A stretch of 64,000 bases of DNA from Halopolyspora algeriensis (GCF_003337235.1 NZ_QPJC01000002.1:62001-126000), one strand, 5' to 3'. Positions 25,891 to 35,728 are shown, numbered from the stretch's first letter. The notes: generated by a model from the sequence alone, not told the origin. Program-made: numbers and translations.

Positions 25891-28800
25891 TCACCTCGGT
25901 CCGGTCCCGCCGGTCCGCCCGGTGTTGTCCTTCTTGCCGATGTCGGACCTTCCCGCCGCGCGAGAGAGCATTCCCTTCTCGCGGCCGCTGATGATGCCGT
26001 CCTTCTTCAGCCGGTCGGCCAGCTCGCCCACGTAGCTCACGAACGTGCCGTGGTCGGACCAGTCGCTCTCGTCGTCGATGAGGTCGTTGATTGTGCAGCC
26101 GCCACCGAGCTGATGGTTGGCCACGCCCGTGTCGGTGTCGCGCAGCCGGACCGTCGGTCGGGTGTCGGGTGCTGCGCATTCGACGTTGACCTCGGTTTCC
26201 GTGGTCGCTGTCGCACCGTCGGCGTAGGTCACCGTCAGCGTTGCTGTGTAGGTGCCGCCGCTGGTGTAGGTGTGCGTCGGGTTGGCCTTGGTTGATGTGG
26301 CACCGTCGCCGAAGTCCCACTTGTAGGAGACGCCACCGGACCTCTCGCCGGTGAACGCCATTTTCATGGGGGTGTTCTGCGCGGCGGGTGTCGCCGACGC
26401 TGTCGGTGCCGGCGTGGCCGGACCCCCCTCGTAGGTGATGCGGATCAGCTTCTGGTTGTCGGTCAGGCTGAAGAAGCCGCCACCGTAGTCGATCATGTAG
26501 AGCGCACCGTCCGGACCGAACTGGGCACCCATCCAGCTCTGGAGCTGGTTGTCGCCGCCACCGACCTGGATGATGTGGCGCAGGCTTTCGGCGAACACGG
26601 GCGGGGCCTGCTTTTTGACTCCCTCGGAGGTCACGCTCACCGCGACCCGATTGGCCGGGTTGCACTGGTCCCCGATGAACCACTTGTCGTTCCAGTGCGC
26701 CGGCCAGGCGACACCGCTGTCGGTGTTGACCTCGGACCGGTGGTAGACCGGCCCGGGCATGATCGCCTGGCAGCCGCCCTTGACATAGGGCTCGGTGTAG
26801 GTCGCGTCCTCCTGCCTGTAGGTCGGGACGCCGCTGCCGTCGCCGCGCTCCGGGAAGACCGGCCCGCCACCTCCCGGCGAGTACCAGATCATGTTGTCGC
26901 GGGCATCGGGAATGTCGACGAGACCGGTGTTGCGTGGCGAGGTGTTCTTGAGGTCGTCGCAGTCGTACCAGTTGGTGGGGACACTGGCGTCGGTGTTGCT
27001 GCGGTTGCGGTAGGGCTGGCTGTTACCCATGCAGTAGGGCCAGCCCTGGTTGCCTGCGGAGGTGATGACCGTGGCGGTGTCATATTTCGCCGGGCCCCAG
27101 GTCGGGCTCGGCTCGAACGCGTCCGGGCCGACCCATCCGGTGTGCAGCCAGCCGGTTTCCTCGTTGATGTGCAGCCGCGTGGGGTTGCGCACGCCCATCA
27201 CGTAGATCTCCGGGCGGGTCTTGTCGCCCGGGTCTTCGGACTCGGGGAACAGGTTTCCCTCGGGGATCTCGTAGGTCGAATCGACGCCCGGGGTCGGCTG
27301 CTCGCCGTCCGGGATCGGTAGCGGGTCGATACGCAGGATCTTGCCGTTGAGGTTGTTCGTGTTTCCGGAGGTGCGCCGCGCGTCCTGGAACGAGAGGCCC
27401 TTGTAGTCCTTGGTCCAGTTGTTGCCGGAGTACCCGCTCGATCCGCGGGAGGAGTTGTTGTCACCGACGGCGATGTAGAGGTTGCCCTCGTCGTCGAAGT
27501 CCAGCCCGCCGCCGGCGTGGCAGCAGCTGTGGATCTGGGCGTTCCACTGCAGAAGGTCCACGCGGGAGCTCGTGTCGATCGACTCCGTGGCGAAGTCGTA
27601 GGTCAGCCGCGAGACCGTCCGCTTGCCGATCCGCTTGTCGCGGTCGATGGACTCGTGCGGCATCCAGTAGATGTAAATCCACCCGTTGTCGGCGAAGTCG
27701 GGGTCGAGGGTGATGCCGATGAGGCCTTCCTCGGTTTTGACCAGCTCGCTCCCGCTGCCCCGGTTGCCGAACACATCCAGCGTGGTCAGCAGCTTGACCT
27801 TCTTGGTCTCCGGGTTCCACTGGTGGATGGTGCCGCAGCCGAGGCCGACGTCGGGGTTGTCCCAGTCGCGGACCGGGCCGGACGGGCAGGCCGCCTTGCC
27901 GATGTAGAAGACCGTGCCGTTGGGGCCGATGGTCAGGCCGTGCATCTCGCCGTGCTGGTCGAGCTGTCCCGACTTGTTCTCACCGGTCAGTCGCTCGATC
28001 TTGTAGTTCGATGCGATGGTCGCCTGGCAGTCACCCCGAACCATGCCGGTCGTCCACTGGATGGCGCCGAGCAGGTGGCTGCGGAAATTCTGCTCGGTGT
28101 AGCTGGCCTTGGTGGCACCCATGCCGGTGTAGAACGATCGCCCGCCGTCGTAGTCGCGGCACCACGAGATCGGGTGGAACGGGCCGTTGGCGCCCTCGCC
28201 CGGCTTGTACTCCTTCTCCTTGACCTGTGCGACCGTGTGGACCTTGCCGACCGGGTTGGGGGACCAGTTGAGCCACTGGTCGGAGCGGGTCCAGGTGAGT
28301 GGTAGTCCCTGGTTGGCCGGATGTTGCCGGTCGACGAGGCTGACGACGGCTTTCTGCACGTTCGTCGGGCTGGGCCCCGGGCGGGTGCCGATGAGGCCGG
28401 TGAACCAGTCGGAGCCGGATTGGGCGCGTGCGGCGTCGTGGATGCCGAGGAAACCGCCGCCGCCCTGGATGTAGTTCTGGAACGCGGTCTTCTGGTCGGC
28501 GTTGAGTGTCACGCCCTTGGCGGACAGGAACACCACGCCCCGGTACTGCTCCAGGTTCTCGGTGGTGAACACGCCCGGGTCCGTGGACTCGTCGACGGTG
28601 AAGCCGTTTTCCTCGCCCAGTTCCTCGAACGCCGTCGTGGCCTGGCCGACCGGATCGCCTTGCTTGGCTGCAGGGCCGTGGAACACCAGCACGTTCACCG
28701 GAGTCTTCGGTGCCCCGGGGTTTTTCGGTTTGCCGGGAGTACCGGGTTTCCCGGGGTTTCCCGGTTTCCCAGGGTTGCCGGGCTTTCCGGGAGTCCCGGG

Positions 28801-28932
28801 CGCGGCCGAGACGGGGATCGCGGAGAGCCCCAGAGCCAGCGCAACGCTGGTTATCAGAACCATCGCGCGTCGCCATCTCTTCGGCCGTGCATGTCTCTTG
28901 TGCGATGAGAGCAAAAGAGATCTTCGATCCAT
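25891..28932 (-). CDS. Secreted ThuA-glucose/sorbosone dehydrogenase-PKD protein with collagen-like N-terminus
   Basis: 1013 residues. Sec signal to about residue 44, then a collagen-like Gly-x-Pro stretch (about 45-75; GTPGKPGNPGKPG). A ThuA domain (about 78-300) has YIQGGGGFLGIHDAARAQ. A beta-propeller of the PQQ-type glucose/sorbosone dehydrogenase family (about 310-800) shows HGEMHGLTIGPNGTVFYI, CCHAGGGLDFDDEGNLYIAVGD, YVMGVRNPTRLH and GAQFGPDGALYMIDYG. A PKD domain (YKWDFGDGATST) follows, then the C-terminal domain shared with two neighbours (GGGCTINDLIDDE, AAGRSDIGK) and a short basic tail. It probably oxidises sugars or sugar-derived ligands outside the cell; the cofactor is not proved. 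Confidence 0.9.
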   Translation of the reverse strand: MDRRSLLLSSHKRHARPKRWRRAMVLITSVALALGLSAIPVSAAPGTPGKPGNPGKPGNPGKPGTPGKPKNPGAPKTPVNVLVFHGPAAKQGDPVGQATTAFEELGEENGFTVDESTDPGVFTTENLEQYRGVVFLSAKGVTLNADQKTAFQNYIQGGGGFLGIHDAARAQSGSDWFTGLIGTRPGPSPTNVQKAVVSLVDRQHPANQGLPLTWTRSDQWLNWSPNPVGKVHTVAQVKEKEYKPGEGANGPFHPISWCRDYDGGRSFYTGMGATKASYTEQNFRSHLLGAIQWTTGMVRGDCQATIASNYKIERLTGENKSGQLDQHGEMHGLTIGPNGTVFYIGKAACPSGPVRDWDNPDVGLGCGTIHQWNPETKKVKLLTTLDVFGNRGSGSELVKTEEGLIGITLDPDFADNGWIYIYWMPHESIDRDKRIGKRTVSRLTYDFATESIDTSSRVDLLQWNAQIHSCCHAGGGLDFDDEGNLYIAVGDNNSSRGSSGYSGNNWTKDYKGLSFQDARRTSGNTNNLNGKILRIDPLPIPDGEQPTPGVDSTYEIPEGNLFPESEDPGDKTRPEIYVMGVRNPTRLHINEETGWLHTGWVGPDAFEPSPTWGPAKYDTATVITSAGNQGWPYCMGNSQPYRNRSNTDASVPTNWYDCDDLKNTSPRNTGLVDIPDARDNMIWYSPGGGGPVFPERGDGSGVPTYRQEDATYTEPYVKGGCQAIMPGPVYHRSEVNTDSGVAWPAHWNDKWFIGDQCNPANRVAVSVTSEGVKKQAPPVFAESLRHIIQVGGGDNQLQSWMGAQFGPDGALYMIDYGGGFFSLTDNQKLIRITYEGGPATPAPTASATPAAQNTPMKMAFTGERSGGVSYKWDFGDGATSTKANPTHTYTSGGTYTATLTVTYADGATATTETEVNVECAAPDTRPTVRLRDTDTGVANHQLGGGCTINDLIDDESDWSDHGTFVSYVGELADRLKKDGIISGREKGMLSRAAGRSDIGKKDNTGRTGGTGPR

Positions 28933-28995
28933 GCCTGCTCCTTCACTCGTGGTTCGACTCGGCGGAGTTGTGGGCTGGCGGACCCATGAGGTCTC

Positions 28996-30006
28996 CTAGC
29001 CGCCGTCGCGGTAGCGGTCCAAGGCGGCTTGTGCGCCGTCGGGAACGCTGCCGTCCTCGTTGAGGACGAGGAAGATCCCGGCCATTCCTTGGTCGGAGTG
29101 GAACTGCACGTGGCAGTGGTACATCCACGCTCCCGCCCCGACGCCTTCCCCGGCGATCACCTGGAATCCGAACGAGTCCCCGGGGTTGAGGTCCTTGTTG
29201 TCGATTGCCGGGCTCGGGTCATTCGGGCCTTCGAGCATGCCGGTGCGGTTGTCCACCCAGCGGTGGGCGTGCATGTGGAACGTGTGGAAGGTGTTGCCGT
29301 GCCCGATCGCGATGAACTCCACCCGTTCGCCGAGCCGAGCTTTGTACAGTGGCGCATCCGGGGCTATCCGGTTGTTGATCGTCATGTCGTTGAACACGAC
29401 CGTGAACTGCCGGTCGGGCGTGATGTCGCCCTTGCGTCGAACGATCAGGGCACCGTAGAGGCCTTTGCGGATTCCCTCGGTGCCGTGCGGGGTGCCCATG
29501 GCGTGATCGTGGTAGTGCCAGTACCCGGCACTGCCGGGCATCCACCGGCCGCCCTCGGCCTTGTACGGGCTGTGCGTGCGCCAGACGTACGTGCGCCGCT
29601 CGCCGGGCTCGTTGAAGGACGCGTTGAGTGGGCTGCCATCGGAGTCGACGCTGTAGTCCACTCCGTGCGGGTGGATCGACAGCTGCCGGTCGGTGTTGTT
29701 GACCAGCTCGATCTCGAGAGTGTCCCCTTCCCACATTTCAAGGATCGGGCCCGGCACCGTGGCTTCCCCGGGGGCGAGCCCGTAGCCGATCATGCCGCCG
29801 GAGATCTCCTCGGCGTACATCGTGATCCGTCTGGTCTGGCCACGGTTCGGGTTGCCACGGCCGTTGCCGGGGGCAGCCGTGGCGGGCGGGGCACCCACAG
29901 TGGTGGCGGCGACGGGAACGGCAGCGCTCGCCGCGGCACCGGCCAGCATGGAGCGGCGGGACATCTGCCGCTCGATCGGGCCGGTCCGAGGCTGCTTGTC
30001 GGTCAT
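28996..30006 (-). CDS. Two-domain multicopper oxidase (small laccase type), Tat-exported
   Basis: 336 residues from ATG 30006. The Tat signal [16 protein letters not shown] is followed by two cupredoxin domains, the architecture of small two-domain laccases that act as trimers. Copper-site motifs are [29 protein letters not shown] and the type 1/type 3 block [14 protein letters not shown], so the full set is present. It would oxidise phenols, amines or metal ions with O2 outside the membrane. It lies between two secreted ThuA genes and near a secreted cupredoxin, suggesting a common extracellular redox system. The start is preceded by AAGGGAG. Confidence 0.93.
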   Translation of the reverse strand: MTDKQPRTGPIERQMSRRSMLAGAAASAAVPVAATTVGAPPATAAPGNGRGNPNRGQTRRITMYAEEISGGMIGYGLAPGEATVPGPILEMWEGDTLEIELVNNTDRQLSIHPHGVDYSVDSDGSPLNASFNEPGERRTYVWRTHSPYKAEGGRWMPGSAGYWHYHDHAMGTPHGTEGIRKGLYGALIVRRKGDITPDRQFTVVFNDMTINNRIAPDAPLYKARLGERVEFIAIGHGNTFHTFHMHAHRWVDNRTGMLEGPNDPSPAIDNKDLNPGDSFGFQVIAGEGVGAGAWMYHCHVQFHSDQGMAGIFLVLNEDGSVPDGAQAALDRYRDGG

Positions 30007-30152
30007 GGGTCTCCCTTCGGTTCCCCCGGCCACAGGCACGGAAGTCTGAGGGCGTCGGTGCTTGAGCGGTGTGGTCGCCGAACTCGTTGCGGTTCGGTGC
30101 GGTAGGCGGGTTCGTGCGGTCCACCCGGTTGTGGGCGGCTCCTTTCCCGGGG

Positions 30153-30190
30153 CCCGGGTCCCCGGCAGTGGTGGCTGCAGGGAACCCGGG
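30153..30190 (-). terminator. Strong GC hairpin after the 1452-residue gene
   Basis: Two 16-base arms pair at 15 positions around a six-base loop (arms 30153-30168 and 30175-30190). It starts 21 bp past the stop of the big ThuA gene and lies before the oxidase. It lacks a T-run, as is common in actinobacteria. It probably ends or dampens the transcript before the multicopper oxidase. Confidence 0.6.
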
Positions 30191-30210
30191 CGGTGGCGGG
30201 TGGGGATTAC

Positions 30211-33200
30211 TTACTTGCCGACGTCGGAGCGCCCGGCGGCCCGCATGATGCGGCCCTTGTCCTTGTCGGTGATCACACCGTCGGCCACGAGCGTGTCGGT
30301 GACCTTCTCGACGTGGTCGACGAAGGCGCCGTGGTTGGCGTAGGTGGCGTCTTCGGCGATCAGGTCGTTGATCGTGCAGCCGTCACCGGTGTCCACGTTG
30401 TTCACCCCGGTGTCGGCGTCACCGATGATCACCGTCTCGCGGAGGTCCGAGCCGGGGCAGGCATCCGGCACGATCTCGAAACCGACCTTCGCGGTCTTCG
30501 AGGTGTTGCCCGCGTTGTCGGTGGCCCGGTAGGCCACGGTGTGCTTCCCGGCGGCTTCGACGGTCAGCGGATCGGTGTAGGTCTTCCACTGGCCGTCGTC
30601 GAGGGAGTACTCGAGCTCGGCCACACCCGAGCCCTCACCGTCGTCGGCCGACAGCGAGGTCGTCACCGGGGTGTTGTAGGTGCCCTCGTACTTGCCGTGC
30701 GGGTCACCGTTGGGGTCCGGTGGGTCCAGCTGTGCCGACACCGCCGGCGCCGCCACGTCGACGGTCGTGTCGATCCGGACGTTGCGGAAGGACACGTCGT
30801 CGCTGTCACCGTGGTTCTGCAGGCCGATGTAGCCCTGGGTCAGGTCCACGTTCGGGTCGTCGTCGACCCAGTGGTTGACCCTCGTGCCGTTGAGGTGGAC
30901 GGTGATCGTCTTCTTCGTCACGACGATCTCGTAGGTGTTCCACTCCCCGTCGGGCTTCAGTGCCTGCTGGACCTTCTCCGGGTTCGGGGCCTGCTCGTCG
31001 TAGATCGCTCCCGTCCGGTTGGCCGGGTCGTCGGTCGGGTCGATCTGGATCTCCTCGCCCTTGTCGACCGCGACCCACGGGTCGTTGCCGGGGTCGGGGA
31101 AACCCACGAAGACACCGGAGTTGTCGTCACCGGGCTTCTTCCAGTCCAGCTTCAGCGAGTACGGCGCCTGGAACTTCTCGGCCGAGTGCCAGTACAGGCC
31201 CATGCCGCCGACCGAGCGCAGACTGCAGTTCTCGGTGTGCTCGAACCGACCCGGACCGGCCTGCGACCAGCCCTGCATGCTTTCGGTCGTGCCGTCGAAC
31301 AGGCTGGTGTAGCCCTTCTCCGGATTCACCGGCTCGCAGGTTTGCGGGGGTGGTCCGTCGGAGCCGTGGAGGGTGAACGAGTCGACGTCGAACAGGCCGC
31401 CGGAGCCGCTGCCGGTGAAGACCAGGAACAACTTGCCCGTACCGCCCGGATCCGTCACCGGCACGGGTCCGGTTTCGGCGTAGTTCGTCCAGCCACCGGT
31501 GTTGGACACCTCGGCGGTGGCCACGAGCGGGCCGTCGGGGGAGCCGGAGTGCACCTCGATGGTGCCGCCGTCGCCGCCCGAGGAGACCCGGAAACTCATC
31601 GAGTTCACTCCGGCGAGGTTGTACGGCTGGAACGAGAGCCAGTCACCGGGCTGGATGTGTCCGACCCGGGCACCGGCTTGCGCTCCTTCGCTGTCCTCGA
31701 CGACCTGCACGCCGTTGCTGTCGTCGAAGAACTCCGCCTGCTTGGTGGCGGGCTGCAGGGTGATCTCGGCTTCACCGGTCAGCTCGGGGGCTTTCCCGTT
31801 CGGTGAGCTGTCGGTGTAGCCGGCGTGCAGCACCCCGTAGATGTCGGCGCCCTGGTGACCGTCGGTGCTGGCGGTTTCGATCGTGCCTTCACACCCGTTG
31901 GCCTGGCTCAGCGGGTGGCCGTGGGCGTCGTCGCCGGTGGAGTGGCCGAGGATGTATTCGACCTCGACCTTCGAGCAGTCGACCGGCGTCCCGTCGGGGT
32001 CGGTGACCGAGACCTGGTACGCAACGGTGTCACCGAAGTCGAAGACGTGCCCGTTGGCCGGCTTCTGGAAGGTCACCTGTGGCGCGGTGTTGCCGACCAC
32101 GATGGTTTCGCTGGCCGTTCCGGTCTTGCCGGTCTCGTCGGTCACGGTCAGTGTCGCGGTGTACTCACCGTTGCCGGTGTAGGTGTGGGTGGGGTTCGGG
32201 TCCGTGGCGTCGGTCTGCCCGTCACCGTCGAAGTCCCACGCGTAGGTGATCGAGCTGCCCGGATCCGGATCTGTGGATCCCTCGGAGGAGAAGCTCACCT
32301 CGAGTGGTGCCTGCCCGGAGGTCGGCTCGGCGGAGACTTCCGCGTTCGGCGCGCGATCACCCTTGACGTAGTCGATCCGGTACAGTGCCGAGTCCTCGGC
32401 CCCGCCGAAGTAACCGCTGCCGTAGTCGAGCACGTACAGCGAGCCGTCCGCGCCGAACTCGATGTCCATCGGCCGGGTCAGTTCCATCGTCGGGAAGAAC
32501 GGGTCGATCTCGGCCGGCTGGCCGTCGTCGGTCGTGGAGATGGTCTTGATCCAGCCGCGGCCCCACTCGTAGGCGAAGAACTTGCCGCCGAAGTAGGCGG
32601 GCAGCTTCGTCTCCGAGGTGTTGTCGGCGTCGAAGTGGTAGACCGGTCCGCCCATCGGGGACTCGCTGCCGCTGCCGAATTCGGGGACGGAATCGCCGTT
32701 GTAGGGCAGCCACGCGGGCTTGGCCGCAGGAAGCTGGGTCAACCCGTCGTTGTTCGGCGATTCGTTGACCGGGTTCGCGCAGTCGAATTCGGGCCCCGAT
32801 TCGCCGGTGGCGAAGTCGTAGTCGTGGTAGGCCTTGTTTGTGCCCACGCAGTACGGCCAGCCGTAGAAGCCCGGCTCGGTGATCCGCTCGAACTCCACGA
32901 TGCCTGCGGGGCCACGCTGCGGATCGGCGGTGGCCGCGTCCGGGCCGTAGTTGCCGACGTAGAGCGTTCCGGTCTTGTGGTCGACGGAGATCCGGTACGG
33001 GTTGCGAAAGCCCATCGCGTAGATCTCACCGCGGGTTTTGTCGCTGCTGTCTCCGGCGAACATGTTGCCGTCCGGGACGGTGTACGAGCCGTCGTCCTGC
33101 ACGCTGATGCGCAGGACCTTGCCGCGCAGGTCGTTGGTGTTGGCCGAGGTCCGCTGCGCATCGAAAGCGGGGTTGCGGCTACTGCGCTCGTCGATCGGGG

Positions 33201-34569
33201 TGTAGCCGCTCGACTGGAACGGGTTCGAGTCGTCGCCGGTGGACAGGTAGAGGTTGCCCTGCGGCCCGAAGGCGATGTCCCCGCCGACGTGGCAGCACAT
33301 GCCGCGCGTGGCGTCGACCCGCATGATCTGCTGCTCGCTGGCCATGTCCAGCTTGCCGTTCCGGAACTTGAAGCGGGAGAGCTGATTGTGGCCCTGCCAC
33401 TGCTCGAACACCGCCGGGTCGTCGGCCGTTTCCGGCGCATCACCCGAGGGGGTGTCCAGTGGCGGTGCGTAGTAGACGTAGACCCAGCGGTTCTGCGCGA
33501 AGTTCGGGTCGATCGCGATGGACTGCAGACCCTCTTCGTCGTGGGTGTAGACGGGGATGTCCGCCGCCACGCTGGTTTCACCGTCGGCGGTGGTGTAGGA
33601 CAGGGTGCCCTGCCGTTCGCTGTGCAGCACGCCGCCGCCCGGCAGCACCGCCATGCCCATGGGTTCGCCGACCTCGTCGGGGCCCTGCGCGAGGGTCACC
33701 TGGTCGAAGTTGGACCAGTTCGTCACGCCGCAGTCGGCGTTCACGTCACCCGCGGCGGCGCGGATACCGCCTGCGATGTGGTCGAGGAACTTCTGGTCAC
33801 CGTAGGACGCCGCGGTGTGGCCCATGCCGGTGTACCAGGCGCGGCCGCCCTGGTGAAGCTGACACCAGCTGATCGGGTGGTCGGCACCCATGGCCCCGCC
33901 GTCGTAGGTCGACTCGTCCAGCGCGGCGAGGACGTGCACGTCACCCCGGGGGTTGGACGCGTAGTTGTACCACTCGTCGGTGCGGGTCCAGGTTTTCGGC
34001 AGCGGCTTCGTTGAGGGGTGCACCCGGTCGGTGGTCCGGACCGTGGCTTCCTGCACGGACGGGTGGGAATCGAAGTACGCGCCGACGAGCTTGCCGTAGA
34101 ACGGCCAGTCGTACTCGGTGTCGGCGGCGGCGTGGATGCCGACATATCCGCCGCCGCCCTTGATGTACCGTTCGAACGCGGCCTGCTGGGCCTCGTTGAG
34201 CACATCGCCGGTCGTCGACAGCCAGATGACGGCCTCGTACTGCTCGAGGTTGTCGTCGGTGAAGGCCCCGGCGTCCTCGGTGGCGTCGACACCGAAGTGG
34301 TGCTGGGCACCGAGTTCCTTGATCGCGGCGATTCCGTCCGGGATCGAGGCGTGCCGGTAGCCGGCGGTCTTCGAAAAGACCAGGACGTTGAACGCTTCGT
34401 GCTGGGCTTCGGCTTCGTTCCGGTTTTCGGTGGTCTGCTGGGCGCCCGCGGTTTCGCGGATTGTCGGGGCGGTTCGGCCCTGGGCGGGCGCGGCGAAGGC
34501 GACCAGGGTTCCCAGAACGAGTAAGGCGCTGAGTGCTGATCCGACTGCTCTGCGTAATGGTGTTGGCAC
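30211..34569 (-). CDS. Giant secreted ThuA-sorbosone dehydrogenase-PKD-CBM6-DUF1080-Ig protein
   Basis: I start at GTG 34569, five bases after AGGGGAG, in preference to the TTG at 34590; this gives 1452 residues. Order: Sec signal (to about 35); ThuA (about 60-295; YIKGGGGYVGIHAAADTEYD); sorbosone/glucose-dehydrogenase propeller (about 305-735; CCHVGGDIAFGPQGNLYL, AMGFRNPYRISVD); PKD (about 745-830); CBM6-like beta-sandwich (about 945-1085); DUF1080 (about 1095-1275; DNSGVFVGFPDPGNDPW); Ig-like module; shared C-terminal domain (GDGCTINDLIAED, AAGRSDVGK). Carrying an oxidase-like propeller and a keto-glycoside hydrolase module in one chain suggests oxidation then cleavage of a glycan outside the cell. 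Confidence 0.92.
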   Translation of the reverse strand: MPTPLRRAVGSALSALLVLGTLVAFAAPAQGRTAPTIRETAGAQQTTENRNEAEAQHEAFNVLVFSKTAGYRHASIPDGIAAIKELGAQHHFGVDATEDAGAFTDDNLEQYEAVIWLSTTGDVLNEAQQAAFERYIKGGGGYVGIHAAADTEYDWPFYGKLVGAYFDSHPSVQEATVRTTDRVHPSTKPLPKTWTRTDEWYNYASNPRGDVHVLAALDESTYDGGAMGADHPISWCQLHQGGRAWYTGMGHTAASYGDQKFLDHIAGGIRAAAGDVNADCGVTNWSNFDQVTLAQGPDEVGEPMGMAVLPGGGVLHSERQGTLSYTTADGETSVAADIPVYTHDEEGLQSIAIDPNFAQNRWVYVYYAPPLDTPSGDAPETADDPAVFEQWQGHNQLSRFKFRNGKLDMASEQQIMRVDATRGMCCHVGGDIAFGPQGNLYLSTGDDSNPFQSSGYTPIDERSSRNPAFDAQRTSANTNDLRGKVLRISVQDDGSYTVPDGNMFAGDSSDKTRGEIYAMGFRNPYRISVDHKTGTLYVGNYGPDAATADPQRGPAGIVEFERITEPGFYGWPYCVGTNKAYHDYDFATGESGPEFDCANPVNESPNNDGLTQLPAAKPAWLPYNGDSVPEFGSGSESPMGGPVYHFDADNTSETKLPAYFGGKFFAYEWGRGWIKTISTTDDGQPAEIDPFFPTMELTRPMDIEFGADGSLYVLDYGSGYFGGAEDSALYRIDYVKGDRAPNAEVSAEPTSGQAPLEVSFSSEGSTDPDPGSSITYAWDFDGDGQTDATDPNPTHTYTGNGEYTATLTVTDETGKTGTASETIVVGNTAPQVTFQKPANGHVFDFGDTVAYQVSVTDPDGTPVDCSKVEVEYILGHSTGDDAHGHPLSQANGCEGTIETASTDGHQGADIYGVLHAGYTDSSPNGKAPELTGEAEITLQPATKQAEFFDDSNGVQVVEDSEGAQAGARVGHIQPGDWLSFQPYNLAGVNSMSFRVSSGGDGGTIEVHSGSPDGPLVATAEVSNTGGWTNYAETGPVPVTDPGGTGKLFLVFTGSGSGGLFDVDSFTLHGSDGPPPQTCEPVNPEKGYTSLFDGTTESMQGWSQAGPGRFEHTENCSLRSVGGMGLYWHSAEKFQAPYSLKLDWKKPGDDNSGVFVGFPDPGNDPWVAVDKGEEIQIDPTDDPANRTGAIYDEQAPNPEKVQQALKPDGEWNTYEIVVTKKTITVHLNGTRVNHWVDDDPNVDLTQGYIGLQNHGDSDDVSFRNVRIDTTVDVAAPAVSAQLDPPDPNGDPHGKYEGTYNTPVTTSLSADDGEGSGVAELEYSLDDGQWKTYTDPLTVEAAGKHTVAYRATDNAGNTSKTAKVGFEIVPDACPGSDLRETVIIGDADTGVNNVDTGDGCTINDLIAEDATYANHGAFVDHVEKVTDTLVADGVITDKDKGRIMRAAGRSDVGK

Positions 34570-34812
34570 GGCGTCTCCCCTGGAAGACAATGTCGAATGG
34601 GGGGTCTTGCGGGTCGGTGCCGGGCCGCGATCACGGAAGTGTTCTCGCGGCTTTTGGTGCGTACTGCCTCCGGGCGGATTTGCGATCCGCCGGTGGAAAT
34701 ACGCTTTTCGGAACTGTTCTCGGCTTGGTGCTGGGTATTTTTTCGCTCGGGTGGCCGAACGCCGCCGAAACGGTGGTCGGCCAACTGTCCGAGCAGGACG
34801 TCACGGCATTTT

Positions 34813-35682
34813 CTAGAAGGTCAGTTGCCGGAGGTGGCGGTAACTGTCCCTGGCGGTTTCCTTCGGGTGCGGCAGGTCGTCGCGTTCCACGAAATAGTGC
34901 TGCATGCCGGCGCGTTCCTTCTCGGCGAAGATGCGCCCGTAGTCGAGAACACCCTCTCCCACGTCGGCGAAGGAGCCGTCGGCGGACATGCCCTTGACGT
35001 GGCTGAGCGGGAAGCGCCCCGGCGCCCGGTCGAACAGGTCGGTCGGGTCCACGCCCGCCTTGATCGCCCAGTAGATGTCGAGCTCGAAGTCGACCAGGTG
35101 TGGGTCCGTCTCGCGGAGCAGCAGGTCGTACGGGCGCGTCCCACCGAAGGAGTCGAACTCGTGGGCGTGATTGTGGTAGCCGACGCGGAGGCCGTGCCTG
35201 CGGGCGATGTCGCCGGCCCAGTTGAGGCGCTCGGCGAGCTGGTGATACTCCTTCAGGGTGTCGGCGGCGAAGTAGGGCAGCACGACCCAGCGCTGCCCCA
35301 GCGTGCGGGCCTGTTCCAGCAGTTGCTCCAGCTGGTCCTGGTTGGACGGGATGCTGTCGTGGCTCGCGGGCGCCTGGAGCTTGAGGTGCCGCAGCAGGTC
35401 GCGCATGCGTTCGGGGCTGTAGCCGTACAGGCCGGCGAATTCCACTTCCGCGTATCCGACGCGGGAGAGGAAGGTCAGTGTGTCCTCCACGGACTCGCTC
35501 ATCAGGGAGCGCATCGTGTAGAGCTGGATGCCGATTTTGTTCGGGGGAAGATGCCGCCCGCGGGCCGGGGTCTGCCCGGCGACGGCGGTGCCCATCCAGG
35601 CCGTCGACGCTCCTGCCGCGAGGACGGTTCCCGTCGCGGCACGGAGGAAATCGCGGCGGTTGCGTGCTGTGGATCTGTCCAT
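34813..35682 (-). CDS. Tat-exported sugar isomerase/epimerase-type TIM barrel
   Basis: 289 residues. The N-terminus NRRDFLRAATGTVLAAGAS is a twin-arginine signal, unusual for a TIM-barrel isomerase family that is mostly cytoplasmic. Metal-site blocks are GYHNHAHEFD, LVDFELDIYWAIKAG and SHVKGM, with a terminal HYFVERDDL. Exported members are often found beside DUF1080 and Gfo/Idh proteins and may act on 3-keto-sugars or cleave glycosides. It is followed on the minus strand by the giant ThuA gene after 243 bp and preceded by the Gfo/Idh gene, 46 bp away. Confidence 0.88.
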   Translation of the reverse strand: MDRSTARNRRDFLRAATGTVLAAGASTAWMGTAVAGQTPARGRHLPPNKIGIQLYTMRSLMSESVEDTLTFLSRVGYAEVEFAGLYGYSPERMRDLLRHLKLQAPASHDSIPSNQDQLEQLLEQARTLGQRWVVLPYFAADTLKEYHQLAERLNWAGDIARRHGLRVGYHNHAHEFDSFGGTRPYDLLLRETDPHLVDFELDIYWAIKAGVDPTDLFDRAPGRFPLSHVKGMSADGSFADVGEGVLDYGRIFAEKERAGMQHYFVERDDLPHPKETARDSYRHLRQLTF

Positions 35683-35728
35683 GATCAGCGGTTTTCCTTT
35701 CTCGGTGGCGTGCAGGGCGATCGGTTCC

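Noticed and set aside
30193-34014. Long plus-strand frames (537 and 729 residues) opposite the giant ThuA gene
   Set aside because: Antisense to multi-domain coding sequence; no recognisable motif.
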